DNA from: Hymenobacter glacieicola
Lineage (GTDB): Bacteria > Bacteroidota > Bacteroidia > Cytophagales > Hymenobacteraceae
DNA length: 64,000 nucleotides
Assembly (NCBI RefSeq): GCF_014640315.1
Contig: NZ_BMGS01000002.1
Span: 531,313 to 595,312, forward strand
Reading direction: 5' to 3'
The translations under genes were made by a program, and so were the position numbers. This document shows positions 8,003 to 17,248 of this stretch, piece by piece. Numbering within the stretch: the first letter of the stretch is position 1; every line of letters begins with the position of its first letter. The notes beneath the pieces were generated by a model. The model did no database searches and was not told where the DNA came from. It saw only the letters and a program-made list of their open reading frames with translations.

Positions 8003-10078
8003 TTGCTACTATCTGCTTCTCCCTGGTTTATCCTGCTGTGCCTGCTGGTGGGGGCGGGCTACGCGGCCCTGCTCTACTCGGCGAAGGCGCCCTGGAGCCG
8101 GGCCGTGAACTACGCCCTGGCCTTTGTGCGCTTTGCAGTCGTGAGCTTTCTGTGCTTTCTGCTGCTCTCCCCCTTTCTGAAATCGACGACGACCACCACC
8201 GAGGCCCCCACCCTTGTGCTGGCCGTCGATAATTCGCAGTCGGTGGGGCTGTTTACGCCGCCTGCGGTGCTTCGCCAGGCTACCCAAGGCCTAACCCAGC
8301 TAGCTACTGCCCTGCGCGACCAAGGCTACCGGGTGGAAACCCAGACGCTTACGAGTGCTACCCGCCCAGCCCGGCCCGATTCAGTGCGCTTTCGGGCCCC
8401 GGCCACGGACCTGGACGGGCTACTCACTACCATCGGCGAAGGCTACCAGAACCGGAACCTGGCGGGCGTGGTACTGCTTTCCGATGGGCTCGTGAACCAG
8501 GGCCGGGCACCCCAGTACACCGACTACCGCTTCCCGATTTACGCCGTGGGAGTGGGTGACACCCTGCCGAAAAAGGACGTGAGCGTACCGGCCCTCACCT
8601 ATAACCGCGTGGCGTTCAGCGGCAACCTATTTCCCATTGAGGCGGAAATTGGCTACGATGGCTACGCAGCCGGCACGTCGGCTACGGTGCTGCTGCGCGA
8701 AAATGGCCGCGTGCTGCAAACCAAGCGCGTACCCCTGCTAGCCGGACGCCGACGCACCAAAACGACTTTCCTCGTTACGGCTCCTGCCCCGGGCAAGCGC
8801 CGCTACGAGGTGGTGGTGGAAAAGCTGCCCGGCGAGTTTACCCTGCTGAACAACCAGAAGTTTGCCTACCTCGATATTGTGAAGGGAAAGTTGCGGGTGC
8901 TGCTGGCCGGCGCCGCCCCCCACCCCGACCTAAAAGCCCTGCGCGCGGCCATTCTGCAAAACGACAACTTCGACCTGACTACCTACCTGCCCGGCATCAG
9001 CCCCCTGCAGCGCCAGGATTTTGACGTGGCCATTCTGCACCAGCTGCCCGCCCAAAACGGGGTAGGCGCGGAGGTGCTGGCCCAGGTGAAAGCCCGCCGG
9101 GTGCCGGCCCTGTATGTGCTGGGGGCCCAAACCGACTACGGTGCCTACAACGCCCTGGGTACGGGCCTGACCGTGACGCCGCGCGGCGGCCAAACCGATG
9201 CCGTAACGCCCGTGCCCAATGCCACCTTTACCCGCTTTGCCTTCGAGGAAGATGCCCTGCGCCGCTTTGCCGCCTACCCGCCCGCGCCGGTACCTTTCGG
9301 AGATATTCGGCTGGGTGCCGGGGCCGAAGCCGCACTGTGGCAGCAGGTAGGCCGCGTAAAGACCCAGAAGCCGCTGCTGGTGTTCGGGGGCACACCGGCC
9401 CAGCGCCAGGCTACCCTGCTCACCGATGGCAGCTGGCAGTGGCGCCTGCAGGAAGCCGTGGAGCACGACGACCGGCCCGAAGCCTACGACCGACTGGTGC
9501 TCCGGACCCTGCAGCTACTCACTCAGAACGCCAACAAAAAGCGCCTCGATGTGTACCCCACCCAGGACGCTTTCAACTCCCAGGACGACGTGACCTTTGG
9601 GGCCGAAACCTATAATGCCATTTTTGAGCGCATTTACGGCCAGCAAATCACGCTCAGCCTTACCAACGAGCAGCAGCAAACCCGCACCTTCACGTACACG
9701 ACCACCGAGGACGGCGCCCCGCTCCACCTGGGGCCGCTGCCGGCGGGACTGTACCGCTACACGGCCCGCGCTACCCTCGGGGGCCAGCCCCAACAAGACC
9801 GGGGCGAGGTGCTGGTGCAAGAGCAGCAGCTGGAGGCCCTTCAGTCGCGCGCCGACCACAACCTGCTCTACCAGCTGGCTCGTCGTAGCGGCCAGCGCCT
9901 GTACTACCCCGCCCAGTTCACCCAGCTGGCCCAGGACATCCGCAAAGCCCAGTACAAGCCCGTCATTTACGAGCAGGAGGAGCTCAAAGACCTGATTAAC
10001 CTGAAGTGGCTGTTTTTTGTGCTACTGGGACTGGTGACGGTAGAATGGGCTACCCGCAAATATTCCGGCGGCGTGTAG
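8003..10078 (+). CDS. Membrane vWA-domain protein with GATase-like domain, TTG start
   Basis: A 691-aa membrane protein of the type with two N-terminal membrane helices (about 5-25 and 35-58). A von Willebrand A domain follows with an intact MIDAS motif (DNSQS near residue 76) and LLSDGLVNQG. Beta-rich Ig-like regions come next, then a class-I-glutamine-amidotransferase-like Rossmann domain (LRVLLAGAAPHPDLKALRAA, DVAILHQLP, ALYVLGAQTDYG), and a C-terminal helix (WLFFVLLGLVTVEWA). No Met codon occurs anywhere in the reading frame. An in-frame TAG at 7976-7978 sits just upstream, leaving TTG at 8003 (or CTG at 7997) as the only sensible start. Such proteins are widespread but uncharacterised; metal-dependent protein binding is inferred. 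Confidence 0.8.
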   Translation: MLLSASPWFILLCLLVGAGYAALLYSAKAPWSRAVNYALAFVRFAVVSFLCFLLLSPFLKSTTTTTEAPTLVLAVDNSQSVGLFTPPAVLRQATQGLTQLATALRDQGYRVETQTLTSATRPARPDSVRFRAPATDLDGLLTTIGEGYQNRNLAGVVLLSDGLVNQGRAPQYTDYRFPIYAVGVGDTLPKKDVSVPALTYNRVAFSGNLFPIEAEIGYDGYAAGTSATVLLRENGRVLQTKRVPLLAGRRRTKTTFLVTAPAPGKRRYEVVVEKLPGEFTLLNNQKFAYLDIVKGKLRVLLAGAAPHPDLKALRAAILQNDNFDLTTYLPGISPLQRQDFDVAILHQLPAQNGVGAEVLAQVKARRVPALYVLGAQTDYGAYNALGTGLTVTPRGGQTDAVTPVPNATFTRFAFEEDALRRFAAYPPAPVPFGDIRLGAGAEAALWQQVGRVKTQKPLLVFGGTPAQRQATLLTDGSWQWRLQEAVEHDDRPEAYDRLVLRTLQLLTQNANKKRLDVYPTQDAFNSQDDVTFGAETYNAIFERIYGQQITLSLTNEQQQTRTFTYTTTEDGAPLHLGPLPAGLYRYTARATLGGQPQQDRGEVLVQEQQLEALQSRADHNLLYQLARRSGQRLYYPAQFTQLAQDIRKAQYKPVIYEQEELKDLINLKWLFFVLLGLVTVEWATRKYSGGV

Positions 10079-10164
10079 CCCCCTGGTTTATCCTGGCCGG
10101 AACTGAAGCCGCCAGGGCCGTGTCATGTACTGCTCCACTCCCGCCGATCAACCCTGTTTTTCCC

Positions 10165-10566
10165 ATGAAGCCTTTCTCTCTTGCTCTGCTCTGCGCAGGG
10201 CTGTTTCTTACGAGCTGTACCAAAACCACCGAACAGAAAACGGAGCTAGCGGTGCAGGACTTTGTGCGTAACCGCGTTTCTGATCCTAAGAACTACTTCC
10301 CGGGCAAGTTTAAACTGCGTCCTTATACCAAGCGCGACTCCCTGCTGTACCTGGCTGAAATGGCCCAGATCAACGGCCAGCCGGCCCCGCCCGCTCCTAC
10401 CCCCGCCGACACCGCACGGATCGGCATTCTGGTTCACCACGACTACCGCGACGAAATGCGCGACGGCGTTTCGGTGCGCGACAGTGGCGAATTTGTGGTG
10501 CGCCCCAGCGGCGACGTGCGAATTCTTATGGCCGAGAGCATTCGGCGCCGGCGGCTGCAGAAGTAA
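10165..10566 (+). CDS. Small lipoprotein, unknown function
   Basis: A 133-aa protein with a short lipoprotein signal, MKPFSLALL ending in lipobox FLTSC (Cys18). The mature part is charged, contains a Pro/Ala stretch (GQPAPPAPTP, about 71-82), and ends in a basic RRRRLQK tail. I do not recognise a family. It follows the vWA protein by 86 bases in the same direction and may be co-transcribed. The ATG at 10165 is preferred because it places the signal peptide at the N-terminus. Confidence 0.7.
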   Translation: MKPFSLALLCAGLFLTSCTKTTEQKTELAVQDFVRNRVSDPKNYFPGKFKLRPYTKRDSLLYLAEMAQINGQPAPPAPTPADTARIGILVHHDYRDEMRDGVSVRDSGEFVVRPSGDVRILMAESIRRRRLQK

Positions 10567-10570
10567 GGCG

Positions 10571-10578
10571 TACCTTTG
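10571..10578 (+). promoter_or_regulatory. Bacteroidota -7 element for rluE
   Basis: TACCTTTG, an exact TAnnTTTG match, lies 116 bases before the rluE ATG. Confidence 0.45.
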
Positions 10579-10580
10579 TC

Positions 10581-10647
10581 GTCCTGGCCGGGCCGGAAGC
10601 TGGCAGAAGCTCCTAGGAGTATTCCGGCCTCCGGCCCCGTCGGGACA
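10581..10647. repeat. Degenerate inverted repeat in the rluE leader
   Basis: GTCCTGGCCGGGCCGGAAGC near 10580 is mirrored imperfectly by GGCCTCCGGCCCCGTCGGGAC at the right end. It resembles a decayed member of the GTC..GAC palindromes elsewhere in the window and lies between a -7 element and rluE. Confidence 0.4.
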
Positions 10648-10694
10648 ACCTTTTTTTATTGCTTTTACGTGAGCTGGAAGGCTCATGCTCTTCC

Positions 10695-11627
10695 ATGCGC
10701 TACATTCTGCTCAACAAGCCCTACGAAGTTCTGACCCAGTTTACCGACGAAACCGGCCGGAAAACCCTAAAGGATTTCGTCTCCATTCCGAACATTTACC
10801 CGGTCGGGCGGCTGGATTATGACTCTGAGGGCCTGGTGCTGCTCACCGATGACAAGCAGCTCCAGCACCGCCTTTCGGAGCCGCGCTTCAAGGTTCCCAA
10901 AACGTATTGGGTGCAGGTAGAAGGCGTGCCGACGGCTGAGGCCCTGGAAAACCTGCGCCGCGGCGTGGACCTAAAGACCGGCTTCACTACCCCCGCTGAG
11001 GTAGCGTTACTGCCCGACGTCCCCGAGCTCTGGGAGCGAAGCAAGCCGGTGCGCTTCCGGGCCAACATTCCAACCAGCTGGGTTCAAATCCGGATTTCGC
11101 AGGGCATGAACCGGCAGGTGCGCAAGATGACAGCCGCCGTGGGCTACCCTACCCTGCGCCTGGTGCGCGCCAGCATTGCCGATTTGCAGCTCGACCAACT
11201 GCAGCCCGGCGAGTGGCGCGAGCTGACCAAAGCCGAAGTGCAGGCCTTAACGGAGGATATGGCTGCCCAAACCGCGGCGGCCGGCACCTTCAAAACACCG
11301 AATAAGGGCTCCGAGTACTGGCCTGGTGGGGTACGCCCCGCCGATGCCAAGCCCGGCCAAAACAGCGTCGGGGGGTATAAAAGAGGCGGCTTTGGCGGTC
11401 AGAGCGACGCCAAAATGCCCGGCAGCAATGCCCGCCCCACTGGCACCCGGGGCGGCGCTCGGCCGGGTGGCAACGGCCCGTTCAGCCCGAAGCCTGCGGG
11501 TAGCAAAACCAGCACTGGCCGCGCTACCCCTGGCAAAACCGGCAGCAAGCCGGGGCCAAAATCGGCGGGTCGGGGCACGGCGGGTCGGAAGCCAGGGGCT
11601 GCAGGGGGCCGCTCGGGCCGCAGCTAA
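10695..11627 (+). CDS. rluE: 23S rRNA pseudouridine synthase, RluE type, with basic Gly-rich tail
   Basis: A 310-aa RsuA/RluB/E-family pseudouridine synthase, starting at MRYILLNKPYEVL. The catalytic motif GRLDYDSEGLVLL places the nucleophile at Asp41. The second family motif QGMNRQVRKMTAAVGYPTLRL is near residues 135-155. In E. coli RluE modifies U2457 of 23S rRNA. The enzyme core ends near residue 190; the remaining 110 or so residues are a Gly/Pro/Lys/Arg-rich disordered tail, longer than in E. coli, which may bind RNA. The stop codon overlaps the start of the next gene (TAATG). Confidence 0.9.
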   Translation: MRYILLNKPYEVLTQFTDETGRKTLKDFVSIPNIYPVGRLDYDSEGLVLLTDDKQLQHRLSEPRFKVPKTYWVQVEGVPTAEALENLRRGVDLKTGFTTPAEVALLPDVPELWERSKPVRFRANIPTSWVQIRISQGMNRQVRKMTAAVGYPTLRLVRASIADLQLDQLQPGEWRELTKAEVQALTEDMAAQTAAAGTFKTPNKGSEYWPGGVRPADAKPGQNSVGGYKRGGFGGQSDAKMPGSNARPTGTRGGARPGGNGPFSPKPAGSKTSTGRATPGKTGSKPGPKSAGRGTAGRKPGAAGGRSGRS

Positions 11628-12580
11628 TGGCTCGGCGGATTGGCCTGAAGCGCGGGCGTCGGCTTGCTTGGCTGCTAGCGGCGGGGCTGTTGGCAATGAA
11701 TGCCGTAGCCGCTTTTCACGCCTGGCGCTTCACGCATTTCACGACCCCAGTAGGCACCCACACGGATAACCCGGAGCAGCTTTCGGCTCCGCAGAAGCTG
11801 TGGGTGCTGCTCACGGGCATCCGGAACCCTAAGCCAGTAAACCGCATCCAGCCTAATTTTCCCTTCCAAACCATTCGGCTCACTAGCGCAAACGGCCAGC
11901 TAGAGTCGTGGTATGGCCCGGTCAAGAATCCGCGCGGCACGGTAGCCTTATTCCACGGCTACACCAGTTCCAAAAGCAAGCTCCTGACCGAAGCTGGTTT
12001 CTTCCGCGGCCTCGGCTACAACGTGCTGCTCACGGACTTTGCCGGCAACGGCGGCTCCGAGGGCACCGTCTGCACCGTGGGCCACCACGAAGCCGCCGAT
12101 GTGACCGCGGTAGTTCAGTGGCTGCAGCGCCGCCCCGGCCCAGTGTACATTTACGCCAACTCCATGGGCGCGGTGGCTACCCTGCGGGCCGAAGCGGAAC
12201 TGGGCGTGCGTCCCGCCGCCAACCTGCTGGAATGCCCCTACGGCTCCATGCTCGAAACTACCCAGAGCCGCTTCCGCTCCATGCACGTCCCGCCCTTCCC
12301 CATGGCCAACCTGCTGGTGTTCTGGGGTGGAGTCGAAAACAACTTCTGGGCTTTTGACCTCGATGCCACCGCTTACGCTGCCCGCGTCACCGTCCCGACC
12401 CTGCTCATGTGGGGCACGGCCGACCCGCGCGTAACCCGCCCGGAAACCGACGCTATTTACGCCGCCCTCCGCGGCCCCAAGCAGCGCCAGGATTTCCCCG
12501 GCTCCGGCCACGAGCCCTACTGGTGGCAGCACAAGCAACTCTGGGAACAGACGGTAGCTGACTTCTTAGCCTCCAGGTAG
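11627..12580 (+). CDS. Alpha/beta hydrolase, membrane-anchored
   Basis: A 317-aa protein with an N-terminal hydrophobic anchor (about 13-32) and a full alpha/beta-hydrolase fold. HGYTSSK gives the oxyanion loop. The nucleophile elbow ANSMGA holds Ser179 (a variant GxSxG with Asn at the second position before Ser). GTADPRV gives Asp266 and GSGHEPY gives His295. Substrate unknown; esterase or lipase-like activity is inferred. Its ATG overlaps the rluE stop codon by one base, so translation is probably coupled. Confidence 0.85.
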   Translation: MARRIGLKRGRRLAWLLAAGLLAMNAVAAFHAWRFTHFTTPVGTHTDNPEQLSAPQKLWVLLTGIRNPKPVNRIQPNFPFQTIRLTSANGQLESWYGPVKNPRGTVALFHGYTSSKSKLLTEAGFFRGLGYNVLLTDFAGNGGSEGTVCTVGHHEAADVTAVVQWLQRRPGPVYIYANSMGAVATLRAEAELGVRPAANLLECPYGSMLETTQSRFRSMHVPPFPMANLLVFWGGVENNFWAFDLDATAYAARVTVPTLLMWGTADPRVTRPETDAIYAALRGPKQRQDFPGSGHEPYWWQHKQLWEQTVADFLASR

Positions 12581-12969
12581 CAGCAATACTGCTACTGGCC
12601 CATCCTATTCCTGTTACCCTGCGTGCAGTAAACGACCGAAAAAAGTTTCCAGCAGCTTTTCATGCTCTAGGGAATCGAGTGTTTAACGGGTACTGGAATC
12701 ATTGAATTTGAGTTTACTAAGCATATTTTACCACATCTATTTTACCTTAAGCTTAAGGAAAGCTTCTCTGGTTTCGGTTGGGCTGCTCCTCGTCTCACCA
12801 GCAAGTGTGCCAAGCGCATCTATCCGCTGGAAAGCTCTGGGCCAAACCCAAAATATGACCGTCAAAGCAGCATTATCTGACAAGCCCTAACATTGCCCGC
12901 TCCTCTAAAAAGCAGGCTTGATAAAGTTATAACCCTAACAAAGAGATATTCTAACTAGAAGTCAAGTGT
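12581..12969. other. Intergenic gap, AT-rich, no convincing gene
   Basis: This 389-base gap is clearly richer in A/T than its neighbours. It holds a perfect 14-base palindrome (CCTTAAGCTTAAGG, 12745-12758). A 62-codon TTG-started frame (12702-12890) has no recognisable similarity. The low GC continues into the first half of the next gene. Confidence 0.5.
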
Positions 12970-14223
12970 ATGACAAAGCTGACTAATCTGTGTGGTATGG
13001 ATAGCTATAAAAACGGGTGGCTGTTACTCTGTTTGCTGGCATTGCTTTGCGGTTGCCAAAACAAGCAGAAGCAGCAAAAAGAATACGACTACCTAATCGT
13101 CGCCGACATTGAAGGGTGTGAAGAGTGCCAGGCGAAGCTGTTTTTCCAAGATTCCGTCACTTATAAAGCCATCGATAGCGTAGCAAACGGCAACGGGCGT
13201 TTTTCATTCCAGGGGAAAATTACCCAGCCTGGATTCTATCATATTTATTATTTCGATAAAGTGGATAAAACGGTATCGGGCTCTGTCCAGCTCTATCTGC
13301 CAACCGATTCTATCCACATCAAAGCCACGAAATACAACCTTCGAACTAAGTTCTATCGAACACCTGACCCGGGTACTTATCTAAAAAATACGGTTGTATT
13401 CTCGGTCGCCCCCCAGCAAAGAGAGCTGGAGCAGTACCTATTGCTGCGGGACAGCCTCTGGCACCAGTTTTTTACGGACAAAGCCCTAGTAACTGCCAAG
13501 TTCACCCAAACCTTCGACTCCGGCAATAAGGCCCTGATAGAGCAGTGGGCGGATTCCGTCAAAAGCTTCGATTATCGGGTTTCTGGCTATTGGGCCGCAG
13601 CGGCTGATTTATTCGTCCGGCAACATCCCGCCTCCGTGGTGTCGCTCTACGCCATGCTGGACAACTGCAATGACCGGCCTGCGGTGGAGCGCTTCCGCCG
13701 GTACTACCAGGCCATGCCTACGCCGTTGCAACAAAGTTTCTACGGCCGAATCCTGGACAAGCAGCTCGCCCGAAACGAAAACCGCAACCAGAACAACCAG
13801 CGCTTTATAGGCAGCTACGTCGGGCGCCTGGCCGGCAAAACCCCGATGGGCAAAGAGCTGGATGTCGAACACCTCTTCAAACGCAATAACCTAACGCTGG
13901 TCGAGTTTTGGGCCAGCTGGTGTGGCCCCTGCCGCATGGAAATGCCCAAGTACCGCCGCCTCTACCAGCAGTACAACCGCCAAGGCTTCGGCATGATTGG
14001 CGTGTCGCTGGACCACGACTACCACAAATGGGTGCAGGCCATTGCGGAGGACAGCTTGCAGATGCCCCACTTGTCGGAACTGAAAGGCGTGAACGGGGAG
14101 GATATCCGGCGTTTTGCCATCACGGGCATCCCGGCTAATCTGCTCGTGGATAGCACGGGCCGAATTGTGGCCGTCGATATCCCATTTCCCAAGCTACAGA
14201 GGAAAGTACAACAAGCCCTGTAG
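12970..14223 (+). CDS. TlpA-like thioredoxin-fold lipoprotein with DUF4369-like N-terminal domain
   Basis: A 417-aa exported protein. The signal peptide ends near LLCGC (Cys29), suggesting a lipoprotein. Residues about 38-130 look like the beta-rich DUF4369 domain found in Bacteroidota thiol-disulfide proteins. A helical middle region follows. The C-terminal thioredoxin domain has LVEFWASWCGPCRMEMP with Cys318 and Cys321, a TGIPANLLVD cis-Pro loop, and a TlpA/ResA-like layout. It probably reduces periplasmic disulfides. A second ATG at 12997 (MDSYKNGW) is an equally possible start. The first half of the gene is much lower in GC than the thioredoxin half. Confidence 0.85.
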   Translation: MTKLTNLCGMDSYKNGWLLLCLLALLCGCQNKQKQQKEYDYLIVADIEGCEECQAKLFFQDSVTYKAIDSVANGNGRFSFQGKITQPGFYHIYYFDKVDKTVSGSVQLYLPTDSIHIKATKYNLRTKFYRTPDPGTYLKNTVVFSVAPQQRELEQYLLLRDSLWHQFFTDKALVTAKFTQTFDSGNKALIEQWADSVKSFDYRVSGYWAAAADLFVRQHPASVVSLYAMLDNCNDRPAVERFRRYYQAMPTPLQQSFYGRILDKQLARNENRNQNNQRFIGSYVGRLAGKTPMGKELDVEHLFKRNNLTLVEFWASWCGPCRMEMPKYRRLYQQYNRQGFGMIGVSLDHDYHKWVQAIAEDSLQMPHLSELKGVNGEDIRRFAITGIPANLLVDSTGRIVAVDIPFPKLQRKVQQAL

Positions 14224-14557
14224 TAGGCTCAGGAAACGGAAAACATTGCACGCCAAGGAAAATGCCCGAAGGAGCGAGTCCATTATGGCGCCGAAACTTC
14301 GCGCGGTGCTTGGCTCCGTTTAAGATGACGTGCGGGCAGAGCCTCGCTTATCTCCTGCCCCGGTGTCAGCATATCCTACCCCTGGTTTTCCCGTAGAAGT
14401 CAGACCGTCGCAGAATCATGCTACTGTCTGCCCAAAAATGACAATCTGTCACGAGTACGGGGCATTTCCGGGGCTGGTACGCGTCTTGTAATTCCCCCGG
14501 TGCGAGTGATTCGCACCTATCATCTGACACCTCAACTCCTACATAATAACCATTCAC
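14224..14557 (+). promoter_or_regulatory. dnaK upstream region with two inverted repeats
   Basis: This 334-base gap contains TGACA-ATC-TGTCA (14439-14451), a perfect 5+5 inverted repeat, and GGTGCGA-GTGAT-TCGCACC (14499-14517), a perfect 7+7 inverted repeat 40 bases before the dnaK ATG. Neither matches the CIRCE element bound by HrcA (TTAGCACTC-N9-GAGTGCTAA). They are candidate operators or leader hairpins for heat-shock control. No canonical -7 match was found. Confidence 0.4.
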
Positions 14558-16504
14558 ATGGGCAAAATAATCGGTATTGACCTCGGCACCACCAACTCGT
14601 GCGTGGCCGTAATGGAAGGCAACGAGCCGGTGGTAATTCCGAATAGCGAAGGCCGCCGCACGACTCCCTCCATCGTGGCGTTCCTCGATAACGGTAAAGG
14701 CGAACGGAAAGTCGGTGACCCCGCCAAACGTCAGGCCATTACCAACCCTAAAAACACACTGCAGTCCATTAAGCGCTTCATGGGCCGCAGCTTCGGCGAA
14801 GTAACCGAAGAAGCCAAGCACGTTTCCTACGAGCTGGTGCGCGGTTCCAATAACACGGTAGCCGTGCAAATCGGCGACCGTCAGTACACGCCCCAGGAAA
14901 TTTCGGCCATGGTACTGCAGAAAATGAAGCAGACCGCCGAAGACTACCTCGGCACCACGGTAACTGAAGCCGTTATTACGGTTCCGGCTTACTTCAACGA
15001 TGCCCAGCGCCAGGCGACCAAGGAAGCCGGTGCCATTGCGGGCCTTGATGTGAAGCGCATCATCAACGAGCCTACGGCCGCTGCCTTGGCCTACGGCCTC
15101 GATAAAAAGCACAAAGACCAAAAGATTGCCGTGTACGACCTCGGTGGTGGTACTTTCGACATCTCGATTCTGGAGCTCGGCGACGGCGTGTTTGAAGTGC
15201 TGAGCACCAACGGTGACACCCACCTCGGTGGCGACGATTTCGACCAGGTAATTATCAACTTCCTGGCCGAGACTTTCGCCAGCGAGAACGAAGGCCTGGA
15301 CCTGCGCAAAGATGCCATGGCTCTGCAGCGCCTGAAAGAAGCCGCGGAGAAAGCCAAAGTAGAGCTGTCGTCTTCGACCGAAACGGAAATCAACCTGCCC
15401 TACGTAACGGCTACCGCCTCGGGTCCGAAGCACTTGGTAGTAAAGCTGAGCCGTGCGAAGTTTGAGCAGCTGGCCGACAACCTGGTACGCCGCTCGATGG
15501 AGCCCTGCAAAAAGGCCCTGCAAGACGCTGGCCTGAGCACTTCCGACATCGACGAAGTAATCCTGGTAGGTGGCTCGACCCGTATTCCGCGCATTCAGGA
15601 GGAGGTAGAGAAGTTCTTTGGCAAGAAGCCTTCGAAGGGCGTGAACCCCGACGAGGTAGTAGCCGTGGGCGCTGCCATCCAGGGTGGTGTACTGACCGGT
15701 GAGGTGAAGGACGTACTCCTGCTCGACGTAACCCCGCTTTCGCTGGGTATCGAGACGATGGGTGGCGTAATGACCAAGCTCATTGAGTCGAACACCACGA
15801 TTCCGACTAAGAAGTCCGAGACTTTCTCGACGGCTTCCGATAACCAGCCTTCGGTAGAGATTCACGTATTGCAGGGCGAGCGTCCGCTGGCTTCGCAGAA
15901 CCGCACCATTGGCCGCTTCCACCTCGACTCGATTCCGCCAGCGCCCCGCGGCGTTCCGCAAATCGAAGTAACCTTCGACATCGACGCCAACGGCATTCTG
16001 CACGTGTCGGCCAAGGACAAAGGCACCGGCAAAGAGCAGAAGATCCGCATCGAGGCCTCCTCGGGCCTGACGGATGCTGACATTGAGCGCATGCGCAATG
16101 AAGCCGCCGCCAACGCCGAAGCCGACAAAGCTGAAACGGAGCGTATCGGCAAGATCAACGCCGCTGACTCGATGATTTTCCAGACGGAAAAGCAGTTGAA
16201 AGAGTACGGCGACAAGCTCAGCGCCGGCAACAAAACGGCCGTTGAGAATGCCCTGGCTGACCTCAAGAAAGCCCACGAGAGCAAAGACCTCGGCGCTATT
16301 GATACTTCCATGGAAGCCATCAACGCGGCTTGGCAGGCAGCCTCGCAGGAAATGTACGCCGCTACCCAAGGTGGCGCTGAAGGTCAGCCCGGCGCTGACG
16401 GCGGTAACCCCTTCGGTGGTGCCGGTCAGCCCGGCGGCAACGGTCAGCAAGGCCAGCCTCACGATAACGTGACGGACGTAGACTATGAGGAAGTAGGCAA
16501 GTAA
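14558..16504 (+). CDS. dnaK: Chaperone DnaK (Hsp70)
   Basis: A 648-aa Hsp70. The N-terminal ATPase starts [14 protein letters not shown] ([19 protein letters not shown]), with the phosphate motif [11 protein letters not shown] and the adenosine motif [11 protein letters not shown]. The substrate domain begins after [21 protein letters not shown] and the lid is rich in charged helices. The C-terminus is a Gly/Gln linker ending in [12 protein letters not shown], the usual EEVD-like bacterial tail. No grpE or dnaJ is adjacent. It ends in a strong hairpin. Codon use is highly regular, as expected for a highly expressed gene. Confidence 0.98.
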   Translation: MGKIIGIDLGTTNSCVAVMEGNEPVVIPNSEGRRTTPSIVAFLDNGKGERKVGDPAKRQAITNPKNTLQSIKRFMGRSFGEVTEEAKHVSYELVRGSNNTVAVQIGDRQYTPQEISAMVLQKMKQTAEDYLGTTVTEAVITVPAYFNDAQRQATKEAGAIAGLDVKRIINEPTAAALAYGLDKKHKDQKIAVYDLGGGTFDISILELGDGVFEVLSTNGDTHLGGDDFDQVIINFLAETFASENEGLDLRKDAMALQRLKEAAEKAKVELSSSTETEINLPYVTATASGPKHLVVKLSRAKFEQLADNLVRRSMEPCKKALQDAGLSTSDIDEVILVGGSTRIPRIQEEVEKFFGKKPSKGVNPDEVVAVGAAIQGGVLTGEVKDVLLLDVTPLSLGIETMGGVMTKLIESNTTIPTKKSETFSTASDNQPSVEIHVLQGERPLASQNRTIGRFHLDSIPPAPRGVPQIEVTFDIDANGILHVSAKDKGTGKEQKIRIEASSGLTDADIERMRNEAAANAEADKAETERIGKINAADSMIFQTEKQLKEYGDKLSAGNKTAVENALADLKKAHESKDLGAIDTSMEAINAAWQAASQEMYAATQGGAEGQPGADGGNPFGGAGQPGGNGQQGQPHDNVTDVDYEEVGK

Positions 16505-16523
16505 TTCCAGCTTGCGTGAGAAA

Positions 16524-16559
16524 CAAAAAGGCCCGAAGCAATAGCTTCGGGCCTTTTTG
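16524..16559. terminator. Terminator after dnaK
   Basis: A 16-bp perfect stem (16524-16539 against 16544-16559) with a four-base loop AATA and A/T tracts at both ends; it may also serve the convergent gene ending at 16648. Confidence 0.9.
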
Positions 16560-16647
16560 TTTTAGCTCAATTGATGTTAGCCGTAATACGCAGCTTTATG
16601 CCCCGAACTGCGGTTACAGCCCAAACATGAGCGAATAGGATTTCCTT

Positions 16648-17076
16648 TTAGGGCACTTGCAGCAACCAAGCTACAGCCGCGGCCTCGTCTTCAAACAGGC
16701 GGTATACCAAACCCGATTCGCGGGCTTCGTTCATTACCAGGTTCATGGCTAAGCGCGCAAACACATCGTGCGCGAGTAGGATGGCGCCGTAGTAAGGGTG
16801 CGCCGGATTAGCAGAATTAGTTAACCAGTTTTGAGTAATCCAGTTGCGCTCCGCCTCCGTGAAGGCCGCCATTATTCGTTGGTCGCCGAGCAATTTGTGC
16901 CAACCTCGCTGCCGCAGCAAGGTGCTGGCTTGAGTCAGGAAAGTTTTCAGGTCTTCCAACTTGCGCTTGCTGGCATTGTACTGAACTACTAAGTAGCCAT
17001 CGGGATGTTCTAATAAACGGCCAACCGAATTTTCGAAGTACAGCCGCAATGGAGGATGCACGGGGGAGTGAGACAT
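16648..17076 (-). CDS. STAS/SEC14-like hypothetical protein
   Basis: A 142-aa soluble protein. The pattern LLEHPDGYLVVQYNASKRKLEDLKTFL and the spacing of alternating strands and helices resemble small STAS/SpoIIAA-like proteins common in Hymenobacter and relatives, but no signature residue settles it. Trp/Tyr-rich segments (AERNWITQNWL) lie in the middle. It converges on dnaK. Function unknown; a regulatory or sensory role is only a guess from the fold resemblance. Confidence 0.6.
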   Translation of the reverse strand: MSHSPVHPPLRLYFENSVGRLLEHPDGYLVVQYNASKRKLEDLKTFLTQASTLLRQRGWHKLLGDQRIMAAFTEAERNWITQNWLTNSANPAHPYYGAILLAHDVFARLAMNLVMNEARESGLVYRLFEDEAAAVAWLLQVP

Positions 17077-17248
17077 GGAAAGGGCAGCAGAACGGGGCGG
17101 AGGAAGGAGGCAGGCGCGGGCTCGCCATACCAGGGACTAGTTAATCAATAATATGACACGAAATTCGCCCAGCAGAACCGTAGGGGCATTTTTTTCAGTA
17201 AAGCCTACCTTGCCACATCGTTCTGACTAGAGCAAAACCACAGATAGC

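Noticed and set aside
12702..12890. A 62-codon TTG-started ORF in the AT-rich gap
   Set aside because: No similarity, odd start and no ribosome or promoter signal; low GC alone makes no gene.
14499..14517. CIRCE element for dnaK
   Set aside because: The arm sequence and spacing differ from TTAGCACTC-N9-GAGTGCTAA.
14366..16462. A 698-codon open frame opposite dnaK
   Set aside because: Long antisense frames are a known by-product of the strong codon bias of dnaK; no motif supports it.
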